Source: Enterobacter sp. ENT03 (GTDB lineage: Bacteria > Pseudomonadota > Gammaproteobacteria > Enterobacterales > Enterobacteriaceae). Taken from it: DNA of 64,000 nucleotides. The notes beneath the pieces are model-generated. The model was not told the DNA's origin, searched no databases, and saw only the letters and a program-made list of their open reading frames with translations. The position numbers and the translations under genes were made by a program. The stretch lies in assembly GCF_019218745.1 (NCBI RefSeq), contig NZ_JAHUXA010000010.1, forward strand, positions 97,806 through 161,805. The letters are read 5' to 3'. Of this stretch, positions 37,239-47,288 are shown one piece after another (the first letter of the stretch is position 1; each line of letters begins with the position of its first letter).

Positions 37239-38135
37239 TTATACATAAAGTGACAAAAAAGACCGGACTTGATCACAATCAGGAATGCCGTCCCGTCCAC
37301 CGGGGCGGGTGCATTTGAGCGCTGCTACGCCGCTGGCGAAACGAACGGCATCGTTAATGGGCTGCTGTTGCGCAAGGCTGAACGCCAGCGCGCCGTGAAA
37401 GACGTCTCCCGCGCCGGTGGTATCGACGACGTTCACGCGAAAACCCGGCTGATGTCTGAAGTCGGCTCCGTCGAACCAGTAACAGCCCTGCGCGCCGCAG
37501 GTGACGTAGACCTGTCCATTTGTGAGCGCTTTCGCATAATACAAACCCTCAAGCGGATCTTCATGTCCGGAGAAACGGCGCAGCCCCGGCGCAGAAAACG
37601 CGGCGTGATCGCACAGCGCCACTAAATCACCAATCCCCTGCGGCGTCACGTCTGCGTCCAGCACCGTCATCACTCCGGCTTTTTTCGCCAGCGTAAAAGC
37701 GCGTTTCGCCCCGTCATGCCAGCGCACATCCGCCAGCACCACGTCCCACTGTGAAAAATCCAGCGCGTCCAGCCAGTCGGCGTCGGGCGGCAGATCCGGG
37801 CCAGGATAGTTAATAATGATCCGCTCGCCCTGCGCATCCACCAGCACGGCAGACTGCGAGGAACTGGCGTTTTTGACGCGCCGACAAAAGCGGGTATTTA
37901 CCCCCAGGGACTCCAGTTCCGCGAGAAGCTTGTCGCCAGTAGCGTCATCGCCGGTGCGGCCAATAAAGTCCACCTGCGCCCCCAGTTTTGCCGCCGCCAC
38001 TGCCGCCGTAGCTGCCGGACCGCCACCCACTTCCCGATAGTGATGTGCCACATATTTGCCTCCCTCCGTGGGCAGCGCTTCAACATTGTAGATCCGGTCC
38101 ATAACGGTTATGCCGACGCAAACAATACGCACCAT
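37239..38135 (-). CDS. yihV: 6-deoxy-6-sulfofructose kinase
   Basis: A 298-residue PfkB/ribokinase-family kinase that phosphorylates sulfofructose at C1 with ATP in sulfo-EMP glycolysis. Landmarks are GGGPAATAAVAAAKLG near the N-terminus and the catalytic anion-hole motif DTTGAGDVFHGA with its Asp. AAGGA lies 6 nt before ATG 38135, so that start is preferred to the one at 38141; the length then equals the E. coli enzyme. It diverges from yihU. Confidence 0.95.
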   Translation of the reverse strand: MVRIVCVGITVMDRIYNVEALPTEGGKYVAHHYREVGGGPAATAAVAAAKLGAQVDFIGRTGDDATGDKLLAELESLGVNTRFCRRVKNASSSQSAVLVDAQGERIIINYPGPDLPPDADWLDALDFSQWDVVLADVRWHDGAKRAFTLAKKAGVMTVLDADVTPQGIGDLVALCDHAAFSAPGLRRFSGHEDPLEGLYYAKALTNGQVYVTCGAQGCYWFDGADFRHQPGFRVNVVDTTGAGDVFHGALAFSLAQQQPINDAVRFASGVAALKCTRPGGRDGIPDCDQVRSFLSLYV

Positions 38136-38202
38136 GGTCATTCCTTAAACGAGTAACGATGCCGCCATTTTAATTTTCTGAATTGTTAAAAGAGTGACGG
38201 CT

Positions 38203-38216
38203 GTCAATTTTTTGAC
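38203..38216. promoter_or_regulatory. Candidate YihW (CsqR) operator between yihV and yihU
   Basis: The inverted repeat GTCAA-N4-TTGAC lies in the 167-bp gap between the divergent yihV and yihU genes. DeoR-family regulators bind such dyads, and CsqR is known to bind this gap in E. coli. The exact site is inferred. Confidence 0.5.
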
Positions 38217-38302
38217 CATAAATTACAAATACGATCAAAAACAGACACAAAAGAGCACGATGAACGACATAATCTGACAACCAGTAACGACAGGAGAGTG
38301 AA

Positions 38303-39199
38303 ATGGCCAGCATTGCGTTTATTGGATTAGGGCAGATGGGCGCGCCGATGGCGACAAACCTGCTGAAGAAAGGACATCACGTCTGGGCGTTTGATGTGGA
38401 TCCGGCGTCAATGGAGAGCGTGATCCGCGAAGGCGCGGTAGGGTGCAGCTCTCCGGCACAGGCGGCGGAGTTTGCCGAGTTCGTCATCACTATGCTGCCA
38501 AACGGCGATCTGGTGCGTCAGGTGCTGTTCGGCGACGGCGGCATCTGCGAAACCCTCTCCACCCGCGCGCTGGTGATCGACATGTCCACCATTCATCCGT
38601 TACAGACCGATGCCCTGATCCGCGATATGCAGGCAAAAGGTTTTCAGATGATGGATGCCCCGGTGGGACGCACTTCCGATCACGCGGTGGCCGGTACATT
38701 GCTGTTACTGGCCGGCGGCACGGCTGCGCAGGTAGAGCGCGCCAGCCCAGTACTGCTGGCGATGGGCAGTGAGCTTATCAACGCGGGCGGGCCGGGGATG
38801 GGCATCCGCGTGAAGCTTATCAACAACTACATGAGCATCGCCCTGAACGCCCTCTCCGCTGAAGCCGCAGTGCTGTGCGAAGCGCTGGGCCTGTCGTTTG
38901 ACGTGGCGCTCCAGGTGATGAGCGGCACCCCGGCGGGCAAAGGGCATTTCACTACGTCATGGCCGAACAAGGTGCTGAAAGGCGATCTTTCCCCGGCCTT
39001 TATGATCGACCTCGCCCATAAGGATCTGGGGATCGCCCTCGACGTGGCCACTCAGTTGCATGTGCCAATGCCGCTCGGCGCGGCGTCGCGTGAAGTCTAT
39101 AACCAGGCGCGTGCCGCCGGACGCGGTCGTCAGGACTGGACCGCCATCTTAGAGCAGGCCCGCATCAGCGCTGGCCTCACTCCTCTCGTATCCCAGTAA
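38303..39199 (+). CDS. yihU: 3-sulfolactaldehyde reductase
   Basis: Reduces 3-sulfolactaldehyde to 2,3-dihydroxypropane-1-sulfonate with NADH. At 298 residues it equals E. coli YihU. Rossmann motif GLGQMGAP; sulfonate pocket residues Arg123 (DAPVGRT), Asn174 and Ser178; catalytic Lys171. First gene of yihUTSQPO, with GGAGAG before its ATG. Confidence 0.96.
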   Translation: MASIAFIGLGQMGAPMATNLLKKGHHVWAFDVDPASMESVIREGAVGCSSPAQAAEFAEFVITMLPNGDLVRQVLFGDGGICETLSTRALVIDMSTIHPLQTDALIRDMQAKGFQMMDAPVGRTSDHAVAGTLLLLAGGTAAQVERASPVLLAMGSELINAGGPGMGIRVKLINNYMSIALNALSAEAAVLCEALGLSFDVALQVMSGTPAGKGHFTTSWPNKVLKGDLSPAFMIDLAHKDLGIALDVATQLHVPMPLGAASREVYNQARAAGRGRQDWTAILEQARISAGLTPLVSQ

Positions 39200-39219
39200 T
39201 GCTGTAAAAGGACTGAAGT

Positions 39220-40095
39220 ATGACGACTTACACGCTTAAAGACATTACCCGACCCTCCGGCGGCTTTGCGATGCTGGCCGTTGACCAACGCGAAGCGATG
39301 CGCCTGATGTTCGCGGCAGCCGGTGCGCCACAGCCGGTAGCCGATGGAGTGCTGACGGATTTCAAAGTTAATGCCGCCAGAACCTTATCCCCCTTTGCAT
39401 CGGCGATCCTCGTCGATCAGCAGTTCTGTTACCGCCAGGTGGTGGAGCAGCAGGCGATCGCGCCATCCTGCGGGATGATCGTCGCCGCCGATGCGTTTAT
39501 TCCCGGCAACGGTATTCCGGTGGACAGCGTAATCATCGATAAGACGGTCGATCCGCAGGCGGTGAAACGCGACGGCGCAAAAGCGCTGAAACTGCTGGTG
39601 CTGTGGCGCCGTGATGAAGACGCCGATCAGCGTCTGGCAATGGTGCGGGAATTTAATCAGCTGTGCCATGCCAACGGCCTGCTCAGCATCATTGAACCGG
39701 TGGTACGCCCGCCGCGCCGTGGCGATAAATTCGATCGCGAGCAGGCGATTATTGATGCGGCGAAAGAACTGGGCGACAGCGGCGCCGATCTCTACAAAGT
39801 GGAAATGCCGCTGTGCGGCAAAGGCGATACGCCGACGCTGCTCGCCGCGTCCCAACGGCTGAACGATCACATCGCCATGCCGTGGGTGATCCTCTCGTCC
39901 GGCGTCGATGAAAAACTCTTCCCCCGCGCCGTGCGGGTGGCGATGAGCGCGGGCGCGTCCGGTTTTCTGGCGGGTCGCGCGGTGTGGTCGTCGGTGGTCG
40001 GGCTGCCGGACACTGCACTGATGCTGCGGGATGTCGCCGCGCCTAAGCTGCAACGCTTAGGGGACATTGTTGACGAGATGATGGCGGCGCGCTGA
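39220..40095 (+). CDS. yihT: 6-deoxy-6-sulfofructose-1-phosphate aldolase
   Basis: Class I (Schiff-base) aldolase splitting sulfofructose-1-phosphate into DHAP and 3-sulfolactaldehyde. 291 residues; the Schiff-base lysine is Lys193 in LYKVEMPL, the number known for E. coli YihT. It lies 20 bp after yihU. Confidence 0.96.
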   Translation: MTTYTLKDITRPSGGFAMLAVDQREAMRLMFAAAGAPQPVADGVLTDFKVNAARTLSPFASAILVDQQFCYRQVVEQQAIAPSCGMIVAADAFIPGNGIPVDSVIIDKTVDPQAVKRDGAKALKLLVLWRRDEDADQRLAMVREFNQLCHANGLLSIIEPVVRPPRRGDKFDREQAIIDAAKELGDSGADLYKVEMPLCGKGDTPTLLAASQRLNDHIAMPWVILSSGVDEKLFPRAVRVAMSAGASGFLAGRAVWSSVVGLPDTALMLRDVAAPKLQRLGDIVDEMMAAR

Positions 40096-40105
40096 GGAGA
40101 GACAC

Positions 40106-41347
40106 ATGAAATGGTTTAACACGCTAAGCCACAACCGCTGGCTGGAACAGGAAACGGACCGCATTTTCGACTTCGGCAAAAAAGCCGTGGTGCCGACCGG
40201 TTTCGGCTGGCTGGGCAATACCGGTCAGGTCAAAACGGATGTGGGCACCCACCTGTGGATCACCGCCCGCATGCTGCATGTGTACGCCGTGGCCGCCGGA
40301 ATGGGCCGCCCCGGTGCCTATGAACTGGTGGATCACGGCATTAACGCGCTGAACGGCGCGCTGCGCGATAAGCAGTACGGCGGCTGGTACGCCTGCGTCA
40401 ATGACGAAGGGGTGATGGATGCCTCCAAGCAGGGTTATCAGCATTTCTTTGTGCTGCTGGGCGCGGCGAGCGCGGTGACCACCGGACATCCTGGCGCGCG
40501 GGCGTTACTGGATGATGCCATTGCGGTGATCGAGCGCTATTTCTGGAGCGAAACGGAGCAAATGTGCCTCGAGTCCTGGGATGAAGCCTTCAGCCAGACC
40601 GAAGCGTACCGTGGCGGCAACGCCAATATGCACGCGGTGGAAGCCTTTCTGATTGTTTATGACGTTACCCAGGATCGCAAATGGCTCAACCGGGCGCTGC
40701 GCATCGCCTCGGTGATTATTCATGACGTCGCCAGAAAGAGTGAGTACCGCGTCAACGAGCATTTCGACACCCAGTGGAACCCGATCCGCGATTACAACAA
40801 AGACAATCCCGCCCACCGCTTCCGCGCCTATGGCGGCACGCCCGGCCACTGGATCGAATGGGGTCGTCTGATGCTGCATCTGCGCGCCGCGCTGGAAGCC
40901 CGCGGTGAGACGCCACCCGACTGGTTACTGGAAGACGCGAAAGGCCTGTTCCACGCCACGATCCGCGACGCCTGGGCACCGGATGGCGCAGATGGTTTTG
41001 TCTATTCCGTCGGCTGGGACGGCAAGCCGATTGTGCGCGAGCGCGTGCGCTGGCCGATCGTCGAAGCGATGGGCACCGCTTACGCCCTGTGGAGCGTCAC
41101 GGGCGACGCGCAGTACGAAGCCTGGTATCAGAAATGGTGGGATTACTGCATGAAATATCTCATCGACTACGAAAACGGTTCGTGGTGGCAGGAGCTGGAT
41201 ACGGATAACAAGGTCACCACCAAAGTGTGGGACGGCAAGCAGGACATTTATCACCTGCTGCATTGTCTGGTGATCCCTCGCCTGCCGCTGGCTCCCGGCC
41301 TCGCTCCTGCGGTCGCCGCCGGGCTGCTGGATTGCAACGCTAAATAA
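40106..41347 (+). CDS. yihS: Sulfoquinovose isomerase
   Basis: Isomerises sulfoquinovose to 6-deoxy-6-sulfofructose (and sulforhamnose). A 413-residue (alpha/alpha)6-barrel protein of the N-acylglucosamine 2-epimerase family with the E. coli length. Conserved aromatic and histidine segments include [29 protein letters not shown] and [22 protein letters not shown] precedes the ATG. In E. coli yihR follows here; in this genome yihQ follows directly. Confidence 0.95.
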   Translation: MKWFNTLSHNRWLEQETDRIFDFGKKAVVPTGFGWLGNTGQVKTDVGTHLWITARMLHVYAVAAGMGRPGAYELVDHGINALNGALRDKQYGGWYACVNDEGVMDASKQGYQHFFVLLGAASAVTTGHPGARALLDDAIAVIERYFWSETEQMCLESWDEAFSQTEAYRGGNANMHAVEAFLIVYDVTQDRKWLNRALRIASVIIHDVARKSEYRVNEHFDTQWNPIRDYNKDNPAHRFRAYGGTPGHWIEWGRLMLHLRAALEARGETPPDWLLEDAKGLFHATIRDAWAPDGADGFVYSVGWDGKPIVRERVRWPIVEAMGTAYALWSVTGDAQYEAWYQKWWDYCMKYLIDYENGSWWQELDTDNKVTTKVWDGKQDIYHLLHCLVIPRLPLAPGLAPAVAAGLLDCNAK

Positions 41348-41371
41348 ACAATAAAACCGACAGAGGTCATT

Positions 41372-43408
41372 ATGCGTACCCTACACCCTGACTTATCTGC
41401 TCTGGCGCTGACCACCAGCCCGGGCGGCTTTTCTTTAACCTACCAGCAGCGGTTGATCCTGCGTCATACGCCGGACGCCGCCTGTTTATGGACCGGCGCA
41501 GGCACGGCGGATATTGAGATGTTCCGCGGCAACTTCAGCATTCAGGATCGGCTCAATGAAAAAATCGCCCTGACGGATGTCACTGTTCAGGCCCATGACG
41601 CGGGCTGGACGGTGCGCTTCGGGCGCGGCGATGCGGTGAGCGCGACGCTGAAAATCGGCGTCGATGACGCGGGGCGTCTGCAACTGACGCTGCAAAACGA
41701 TGACGCGGCCCATAACCGCATCTGGCTGCGGCTGGCGGCCAATCCTGAGGATCATATTTACGGCTGCGGCGAGCAGTTTTCGTATTTCGATCTGCGCGGC
41801 AAACCCTTCCCGCTGTGGACCAGCGAGCAGGGCGTGGGCCGCAATAAGCAAACGCTGGTCACCTGGCAGGCAGACTGCAAAGAGAATGCGGGCGGCGATT
41901 ATTACTGGACCTTCTTCCCGCAGCCGACCTTTGTCAGTACGCAGAAGTATTACTGCCACGTGGACAACAGCTGCTATATGAATTTCGATTTCAGCGCGCC
42001 GGAGTATCACGAACTGGCGATCTGGGAAAATCAGGCCACGCTGCGTTTCGAGTGCGCGCCCACCTACATTCAGCTGCTGGAAAAACTCACCGCGCTGCTG
42101 GGCCGTCAGCCGGAGCTGCCGGACTGGGTGTATGACGGCGTGACGCTCGGCATTCAGGGCGGTACGGACGTGTGCCAGCAAAAGCTCGACACCATGCGCA
42201 ACGGCGGCGTGAAGGTGAACGGCATCTGGGCGCAGGACTGGTCCGGCATCCGCATGACGTCCTTTGGCAAGCGCGTGATGTGGAACTGGAAATGGGACAG
42301 CAATAACTATCCGCAGCTGGATTCCCGCCTCGCGCAGTGGAAGGAAGAAGGCGTGCAGTTCCTCTCCTATATCAATCCTTATGTCGCCAGCGACCGCGAA
42401 CTGTGCGCGGAGGCGGCGCGCCTCGGCTATCTGGCGAAAGATCGCGACGGCAATGATTATCTGGTGGAGTTCGGCGAGTTTTACGGCGGCGTGGTGGATC
42501 TGACCAACCCTGCCGCCTATGACTGGTTCAAAAATATCATTAAGCAGAACATGATCGCGCTGGGCTGCGGCGGCTGGATGGCCGACTTTGGCGAATACCT
42601 GCCGACCGATACCGTGCTGCATAACGGCGTCAGCGCGGAGATCATGCATAACGCCTGGCCTGCGCTGTGGGCGAAGTGCAACTACGAGGCGTTGCAGGAG
42701 AGCGGCAAACTCGGCGAGATCCTGTTCTTTATGCGCGCGGGCGGCACCGGCAGCCAGAAATATTCCACCATGATGTGGGCCGGGGATCAGAACGTTGACT
42801 GGAGTCTGGACGACGGGCTGGCGTCAGTGGTGCCTGCGGCGCTGTCGCTGGCGATGACCGGTCACGGCTTACATCACAGTGACATCGGCGGTTATACCAC
42901 GCTGTTCGACATGAAACGCAGCAAAGAACTGTTGCTGCGCTGGTGCGATTTCAGCGCTTTCACGCCGATGATGCGCACCCACGAGGGCAACCGACCCGGC
43001 GATAACTGGCAGTTTGATGGCGACGCGGAAACCATCGCCCATTTCGCCCGCATGACCACCGTCTTCACCACTCTGAAACCTTATATCAAAGCCGCCGTGG
43101 CGCAGAATGCGAAAAGCGGCCTGCCGGTGATGCGTCCGCTGTTCCTGCACTACGAAGACGACGCGCGTTGCTATGCGCTGAAGTATCAGTATCTGTTTGG
43201 CCGCGATCTGCTGGTCGCGCCGGTACATGAGCAGGGATGTAAAACCTGGACGCTCTATCTGCCGCCGGATGCGTGGGTCAACCTGTGGACCGGGGAAACC
43301 TGTGGCGGGGGCGATATTACCGTGGACGCGCCATTAGGTAAGCCGCCGGTATTTTATCGCGCCGACAGTGAGTGGGCCGCGCTGTTTTGTACGTTACGCG
43401 CGCTCTGA
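41372..43408 (+). CDS. yihQ: Sulfoquinovosidase, GH31
   Basis: Releases sulfoquinovose from sulfoquinovosyl glycerides. 678 residues, same as E. coli. The sulfonate-binding residues Arg301 and Trp304 (GKRVMWNW) and Tyr508 (GGYTT), the nucleophile Asp405 (MADFGEYLP) and the acid/base Asp472 (AGDQNVD) all occur at their known positions. Specificity for sulfoquinovosides rather than ordinary alpha-glucosides is therefore well supported. It can supply free sulfoquinovose to both the yih route and the neighbouring sulfo-ED operon. Confidence 0.97.
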   Translation: MRTLHPDLSALALTTSPGGFSLTYQQRLILRHTPDAACLWTGAGTADIEMFRGNFSIQDRLNEKIALTDVTVQAHDAGWTVRFGRGDAVSATLKIGVDDAGRLQLTLQNDDAAHNRIWLRLAANPEDHIYGCGEQFSYFDLRGKPFPLWTSEQGVGRNKQTLVTWQADCKENAGGDYYWTFFPQPTFVSTQKYYCHVDNSCYMNFDFSAPEYHELAIWENQATLRFECAPTYIQLLEKLTALLGRQPELPDWVYDGVTLGIQGGTDVCQQKLDTMRNGGVKVNGIWAQDWSGIRMTSFGKRVMWNWKWDSNNYPQLDSRLAQWKEEGVQFLSYINPYVASDRELCAEAARLGYLAKDRDGNDYLVEFGEFYGGVVDLTNPAAYDWFKNIIKQNMIALGCGGWMADFGEYLPTDTVLHNGVSAEIMHNAWPALWAKCNYEALQESGKLGEILFFMRAGGTGSQKYSTMMWAGDQNVDWSLDDGLASVVPAALSLAMTGHGLHHSDIGGYTTLFDMKRSKELLLRWCDFSAFTPMMRTHEGNRPGDNWQFDGDAETIAHFARMTTVFTTLKPYIKAAVAQNAKSGLPVMRPLFLHYEDDARCYALKYQYLFGRDLLVAPVHEQGCKTWTLYLPPDAWVNLWTGETCGGGDITVDAPLGKPPVFYRADSEWAALFCTLRAL

Positions 43409-43431
43409 ACCGCATCCTGCGAGGAACGATC

Positions 43432-44811
43432 ATGAGTCAGTCTACCGATCCGGCAACCCTGCGGTTGCCGTTTAAAGAGAAGCTCGCCTATGGCATGGGC
43501 GATCTCGGCTCCAATATCCTGCTGGATATTGGCACGCTCTATTTACTGAAGTTCTATACGGATGTGCTCGGTCTGCCGGGAACTTACGGCGGCATTATCT
43601 TTTTGATCGCCAAGTTCTTTACCGCCTTCACCGATATGGGCACCGGCATCATGCTGGATTCACGGCGTAAGATCGGGCCGAAGGGCAAGTTCCGCCCGTT
43701 CGTGCTTTATGCCGCGTTTCCGGTGACGCTGCTGGCCATCGCCAACTTTGTCGGCACGCCGTTTGAGATCACCGGCAAGACGGTGATGGCGACGGTGCTG
43801 TTTATGCTGTACGGCCTGTTCTTCAGCATGATGAACTGCTCTTACGGCGCGATGGTCCCGGCGATCACCAAAAACCCGGACGAGCGTGCGTCGCTGGCGG
43901 CGTGGCGTCAGGGCGGCGCGACGCTGGGGCTGCTGCTGTGTACCGTGGGCTTTGTGCCGGTAATGAACCTGGTGGAAGATAATCCGCAGCTGGGCTATAT
44001 CTTCGCGGCGACGCTGTTTTCAGTGTTTGGTCTGCTGTTTATGTGGCTGTGCTATCGCGGCGTCACTGAGCGTTACGTTGAGGCACCACCAGCGCACGCC
44101 GCACAAAAACCGGGCCTGTTGCAGTCATTCCGCGCCATTGCCGGTAACCGTCCGCTGTTTATTCTCTGTATTGCCAACCTGTGCACCCTCGGCGCGTTTA
44201 ACGTCAAACTCGCCATTCAGGTCTATTACACCCAGTACGTGTTAAACGATCCCATTTTACTGTCGTATATGGGCTTTTTCAGCATGGGCTGCATTTTCGT
44301 CGGCGTATTTATGATGCCCGGCGCGGTCAGGCGTTTCGGCAAGAAGAAGGTCTATATCGGTGGACTGCTGATTTGGGTGGCGGGCGACGTGCTGAACTAC
44401 TTCTTCGGCGGCGGTTCGGTGAGCTTTGTGGCGTTCTCCTGCCTGGCGTTTTTCGGTTCAGCCTTTGTGAACAGCCTCAATTGGGCGCTGGTGTCCGATA
44501 CCGTGGAATACGGCGAATGGCGCACCGGGGTGCGATCGGAAGGGACGGTGTACACCGGCTTTACCTTCTTTCGCAAAGTGTCCCAGGCGCTGGCGGGCTT
44601 TTTCCCCGGCCTGATGCTGACGCAAATCGGCTACATCCCTAACGTCGTGCAGTCGGCCGATACGCAGGAAGGCCTGCGCCAGCTGATCTTTATCTGGCCC
44701 TGCGCGCTGGCGGTGGTGACGATTATCGCCATGGGCCTGTTCTATAACCTCAACGAAAAAATGTATGTCCGTATCGTTGCCGAAATAGAAAGCCGTAAGC
44801 AGATGGCGTAA
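43432..44811 (+). CDS. yihP: GPH-family sulfosugar transporter YihP
   Basis: A 459-residue glycoside-pentoside-hexuronide:cation symporter with 12 predicted helices (YGMGDLGSNILLDIGTLYLL near the start, family motif around YGAMVPAITKN). Thought to move sulfoquinovosyl glycerol, sulfoquinovose or the C3 sulfonate product across the inner membrane. The frame runs upstream into yihQ, but GAGGAACG before ATG 43432 marks the start. A paralogue follows in tandem. Confidence 0.9.
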   Translation: MSQSTDPATLRLPFKEKLAYGMGDLGSNILLDIGTLYLLKFYTDVLGLPGTYGGIIFLIAKFFTAFTDMGTGIMLDSRRKIGPKGKFRPFVLYAAFPVTLLAIANFVGTPFEITGKTVMATVLFMLYGLFFSMMNCSYGAMVPAITKNPDERASLAAWRQGGATLGLLLCTVGFVPVMNLVEDNPQLGYIFAATLFSVFGLLFMWLCYRGVTERYVEAPPAHAAQKPGLLQSFRAIAGNRPLFILCIANLCTLGAFNVKLAIQVYYTQYVLNDPILLSYMGFFSMGCIFVGVFMMPGAVRRFGKKKVYIGGLLIWVAGDVLNYFFGGGSVSFVAFSCLAFFGSAFVNSLNWALVSDTVEYGEWRTGVRSEGTVYTGFTFFRKVSQALAGFFPGLMLTQIGYIPNVVQSADTQEGLRQLIFIWPCALAVVTIIAMGLFYNLNEKMYVRIVAEIESRKQMA

Positions 44812-44822
44812 TGCAACAGACG

Positions 44823-44844
44823 ATGACGCCCTGCGGGGCGTCAT
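44823..44844 (+). promoter_or_regulatory. Intercistronic hairpin before yihO
   Basis: A perfect 9-bp stem ATGACGCCC/GGGCGTCAT with a 4-nt loop lies between yihP and yihO, ending next to the GAGGAACG ribosome site of yihO. No T run. It may set the relative output of the two transporters through processing or masking. Confidence 0.6.
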
Positions 44845-44855
44845 GAGGAACGATT

Positions 44856-46274
44856 ATGACGACCCATGATCCGTTAACCCTGAAACTGAGCCTGCGTGAA
44901 AAAGTCGCCTATGGAATGGGTGATTTTGGCTCCAATTTAATGTTGTGTATCGGCACCCTGTATTTACTCAAGTTTTATACCGATGAGTTAGGGATGCCCG
45001 CCTTTTACGGTGGGCTCATCTTCCTGGTGGCGAAGTTTTTCACCGCCTTCACCGATATGCTGACCGGCGTGCTGCTGGATTCGCGGCGCAACATTGGCGC
45101 GCAGGGCAAATTCAGGCCGTTTATTCTGTACGCCGCGTTCCCGGTGGCGCTGGTGGCCAGCGCGCAGTTTATGGCGAATGACTTTACCCTGACGGTGAAA
45201 ACCGCTATCGCCACCGGGCTGTTTATGCTGTTCGGGCTGTGCTACAGCCTGATGAACTGTTCATACGGCGCGATGGTACCGGCGATCACCAAAAATCCGC
45301 AGGAGCGCGCGCATCTGGCGGCGTGGCGTCAGGGCGGCGCGACGGTCGGACTTTTGCTGTGTACGGTGGGTTTTATGCCGATCCAGGCACTGTTCACCGG
45401 CAGGCCCGCACTTGGCTATCAGGTGGCGGCGCTGGTGTTTGTCATCGGTGGCCTGTTCTGCATGTGGTGGTGCTACCGCGGCGTGAAGGAGCGCTATGTC
45501 GAGGTCACGCCCGATCATCATAAACCGGGCATCATGAACTCCTTCTGCGCGATTTTCCGCAATCCGCCGTTGCTGGTGTTGTGCATTGCGAATCTGTGTA
45601 CGCTGGCGGCCTTCAATATCAAACTCGCCATCCAGGTCTATTACACCCAGTACGTGCTCAACGATATTCATCTGCTGTCGTGGATGGGATTTTTCAGTAT
45701 GGGCTGCATTCTGGTCGGCGTGTTTCTGGTGCCGGGCGTGGTTAAGCGCTTCGGCAAAAAGCAGGTGTATCTGGGCGGCCTGATGCTGTGGGCGGTGGGC
45801 GATGTGCTGAATTTCGTCTGGGGCAGCAGTTCGCTGCTGTTTGTGTTGTTCTCTTGCATGGCCTTTTTCGGCACGGCGTTTGTGAACAGCCTGAACTGGG
45901 CGCTGGTGCCGGATACGGTAGATTATGGCGAGTGGAAAACCGGGATCCGCGCCGAAGGGTCGGTTTACACCGGGTATACCTTTTCGCGCAAAATCTCCGC
46001 CGCGCTGGCGGGTTTTCTGCCGGGCATCATGCTGACGCAAATCGGTTATATCCCGAACGCCATTCAGAGCGCCGGTACGCTGCTCGGCCTGCGACAGCTG
46101 ATCTTTCTCTGGCCTTGCGCGCTGGCCATTATCGCCGCAATCACCATGGGGCTGTTTTACAAACTCAATGAGCAACGCTTTGCGATGATTATTGCGGAGA
46201 TCGGGGAGCGGAAAAAACAGGGCGCAGACGGCGCGAGGTTCGCACAAGGGGAAACACCCGCGGTAAAGGCGTAG
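44856..46274 (+). CDS. yihO: GPH-family sulfosugar transporter YihO
   Basis: A 472-residue paralogue of YihP (shared blocks include MNCSYGAMVPAITKNP and FFSMGCI) with 12 predicted helices. In E. coli the YihO/YihP pair is assigned to import of sulfoquinovose or its glyceride and export of dihydroxypropanesulfonate; which does what is not settled. Last gene of the operon here; the ompL gene that follows in E. coli is absent. Confidence 0.9.
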   Translation: MTTHDPLTLKLSLREKVAYGMGDFGSNLMLCIGTLYLLKFYTDELGMPAFYGGLIFLVAKFFTAFTDMLTGVLLDSRRNIGAQGKFRPFILYAAFPVALVASAQFMANDFTLTVKTAIATGLFMLFGLCYSLMNCSYGAMVPAITKNPQERAHLAAWRQGGATVGLLLCTVGFMPIQALFTGRPALGYQVAALVFVIGGLFCMWWCYRGVKERYVEVTPDHHKPGIMNSFCAIFRNPPLLVLCIANLCTLAAFNIKLAIQVYYTQYVLNDIHLLSWMGFFSMGCILVGVFLVPGVVKRFGKKQVYLGGLMLWAVGDVLNFVWGSSSLLFVLFSCMAFFGTAFVNSLNWALVPDTVDYGEWKTGIRAEGSVYTGYTFSRKISAALAGFLPGIMLTQIGYIPNAIQSAGTLLGLRQLIFLWPCALAIIAAITMGLFYKLNEQRFAMIIAEIGERKKQGADGARFAQGETPAVKA

Positions 46275-46282
46275 AACGGAAA

Positions 46283-46310
46283 TAAAAAAGCCCCGTCTTC
46301 ACAGACGGGG
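46283..46310 (-). terminator. dinD terminator, near-copy of the typA terminator
   Basis: An 8-bp stem CCCCGTCT/AGACGGGG (46291-46298 with 46303-46310), 4-nt loop, followed on the minus strand by TTTTTT. The 46282-46310 segment repeats 47235-47264 with two differences. It also lies after yihO, where the plus-strand T run is weak. Confidence 0.85.
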
Positions 46311-46329
46311 TGATGGCTTTACACGCGAT

Positions 46330-47151
46330 TTATTTGTTTAGTTTTTTTGCCGCAGTATTGAGCTGCTTGATGCTTTTTTCGGGCGTCGGCAGATGTTCCG
46401 GCATCGTGCCACCCAGATCCTGGATGGTTTGACGCACTTTTTTACCGACATCAAAGTGGGTCTGATTTGCATGCTGTTTTGTGCAGACGCGATCGCGACG
46501 TAATTTTTCATCCGTCTGCGTGGCGCGAAAGAGGTTTGCGGCAAGCTCCGTCGCCCCCATATGATCGAGGATGCGCTGGCTCTTTTTTAATCCTTTATGT
46601 TCGTGGATCGCCTTCTGATCCATGCCGCCATACAGTCCCTGATAGCCGTGGTTCTGGAAGACGGCGAAATCTAAAGTCGTTTCGACGCCCGCCTGCTGCG
46701 CGGTTTCAACCAGTTGCTTGTTATGCTCTTTTAACTCATTGCGTAAAAAAAGCCGCTTTTCATCCTCGCGAAGCTGTTTGAATGCGGCATCGTCGGCTAA
46801 CTCCTGTCTGCGGGTTTGCAACGCAAAGTAGGTTTGACCTGCGGCAACCACAGGTTTGGTGGGATCGCCATTCTGCACCACCAGGTAACAGGCATAGCGG
46901 GAAAGCCTGACATCTTTAATTTCCCTGTGTGCACCTGATCCAATCTGGACCATTTCGAGGACATCCTCGAAATGGTCATCCCTTACATGCCCGCTATTGA
47001 GACAAGCCTCTTGTGCTCGCTTAAGGACCGGAGAAAAATGTCGATACTCGGAGTACTCCAGTAAGCGTGAAAGATCGCGTGCTGACCAAAACTCGCTGCC
47101 ACTGTCGCTTATTTGTTTAAGCTGCTCGAAGGGTTGATGATGTTCGTCCAT
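46330..47151 (-). CDS. dinD: DNA damage-inducible protein DinD
   Basis: A 273-residue orthologue of E. coli DinD, which inhibits RecA-mediated strand exchange and is SOS-induced. The start MDEHHQPFEQLKQI and the blocks YACYLVVQNGDP and FQNHGYQGLYGG are characteristic. It sits in the ompL/typA gap, not at its E. coli location, and is bracketed by two near-identical terminators. I found no CTGT-N8-ACAG LexA site in the ~135 bp upstream. Confidence 0.93.
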   Translation of the reverse strand: MDEHHQPFEQLKQISDSGSEFWSARDLSRLLEYSEYRHFSPVLKRAQEACLNSGHVRDDHFEDVLEMVQIGSGAHREIKDVRLSRYACYLVVQNGDPTKPVVAAGQTYFALQTRRQELADDAAFKQLREDEKRLFLRNELKEHNKQLVETAQQAGVETTLDFAVFQNHGYQGLYGGMDQKAIHEHKGLKKSQRILDHMGATELAANLFRATQTDEKLRRDRVCTKQHANQTHFDVGKKVRQTIQDLGGTMPEHLPTPEKSIKQLNTAAKKLNK

Positions 47152-47234
47152 AACTCATCCTTTTCCTGTTTGTCATTGAATGGAAGTGTTGAACCGGTCT
47201 GTTCAACAGAAGCAGCATAACGCTGGCAGAGAGC

Positions 47235-47268
47235 ATAAAAAAAGCCCCGTCTTCGCAGACGGGGCTTC
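47235..47268. terminator. typA terminator (bidirectional)
   Basis: The stem AAGCCCCGTCT/AGACGGGGCTT with a 4-nt loop has an A run on the left and TTTTT on the right, so it works on both strands. It ends typA, which stops at 47289. Confidence 0.9.
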
Positions 47269-47288
47269 GTTTTTAGTACGAAATCGGC

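Noticed and set aside
47202..47212. CTGT...ACAG near dinD as a LexA box
   Set aside because: Only 3 bp separate the half sites; LexA needs 8.
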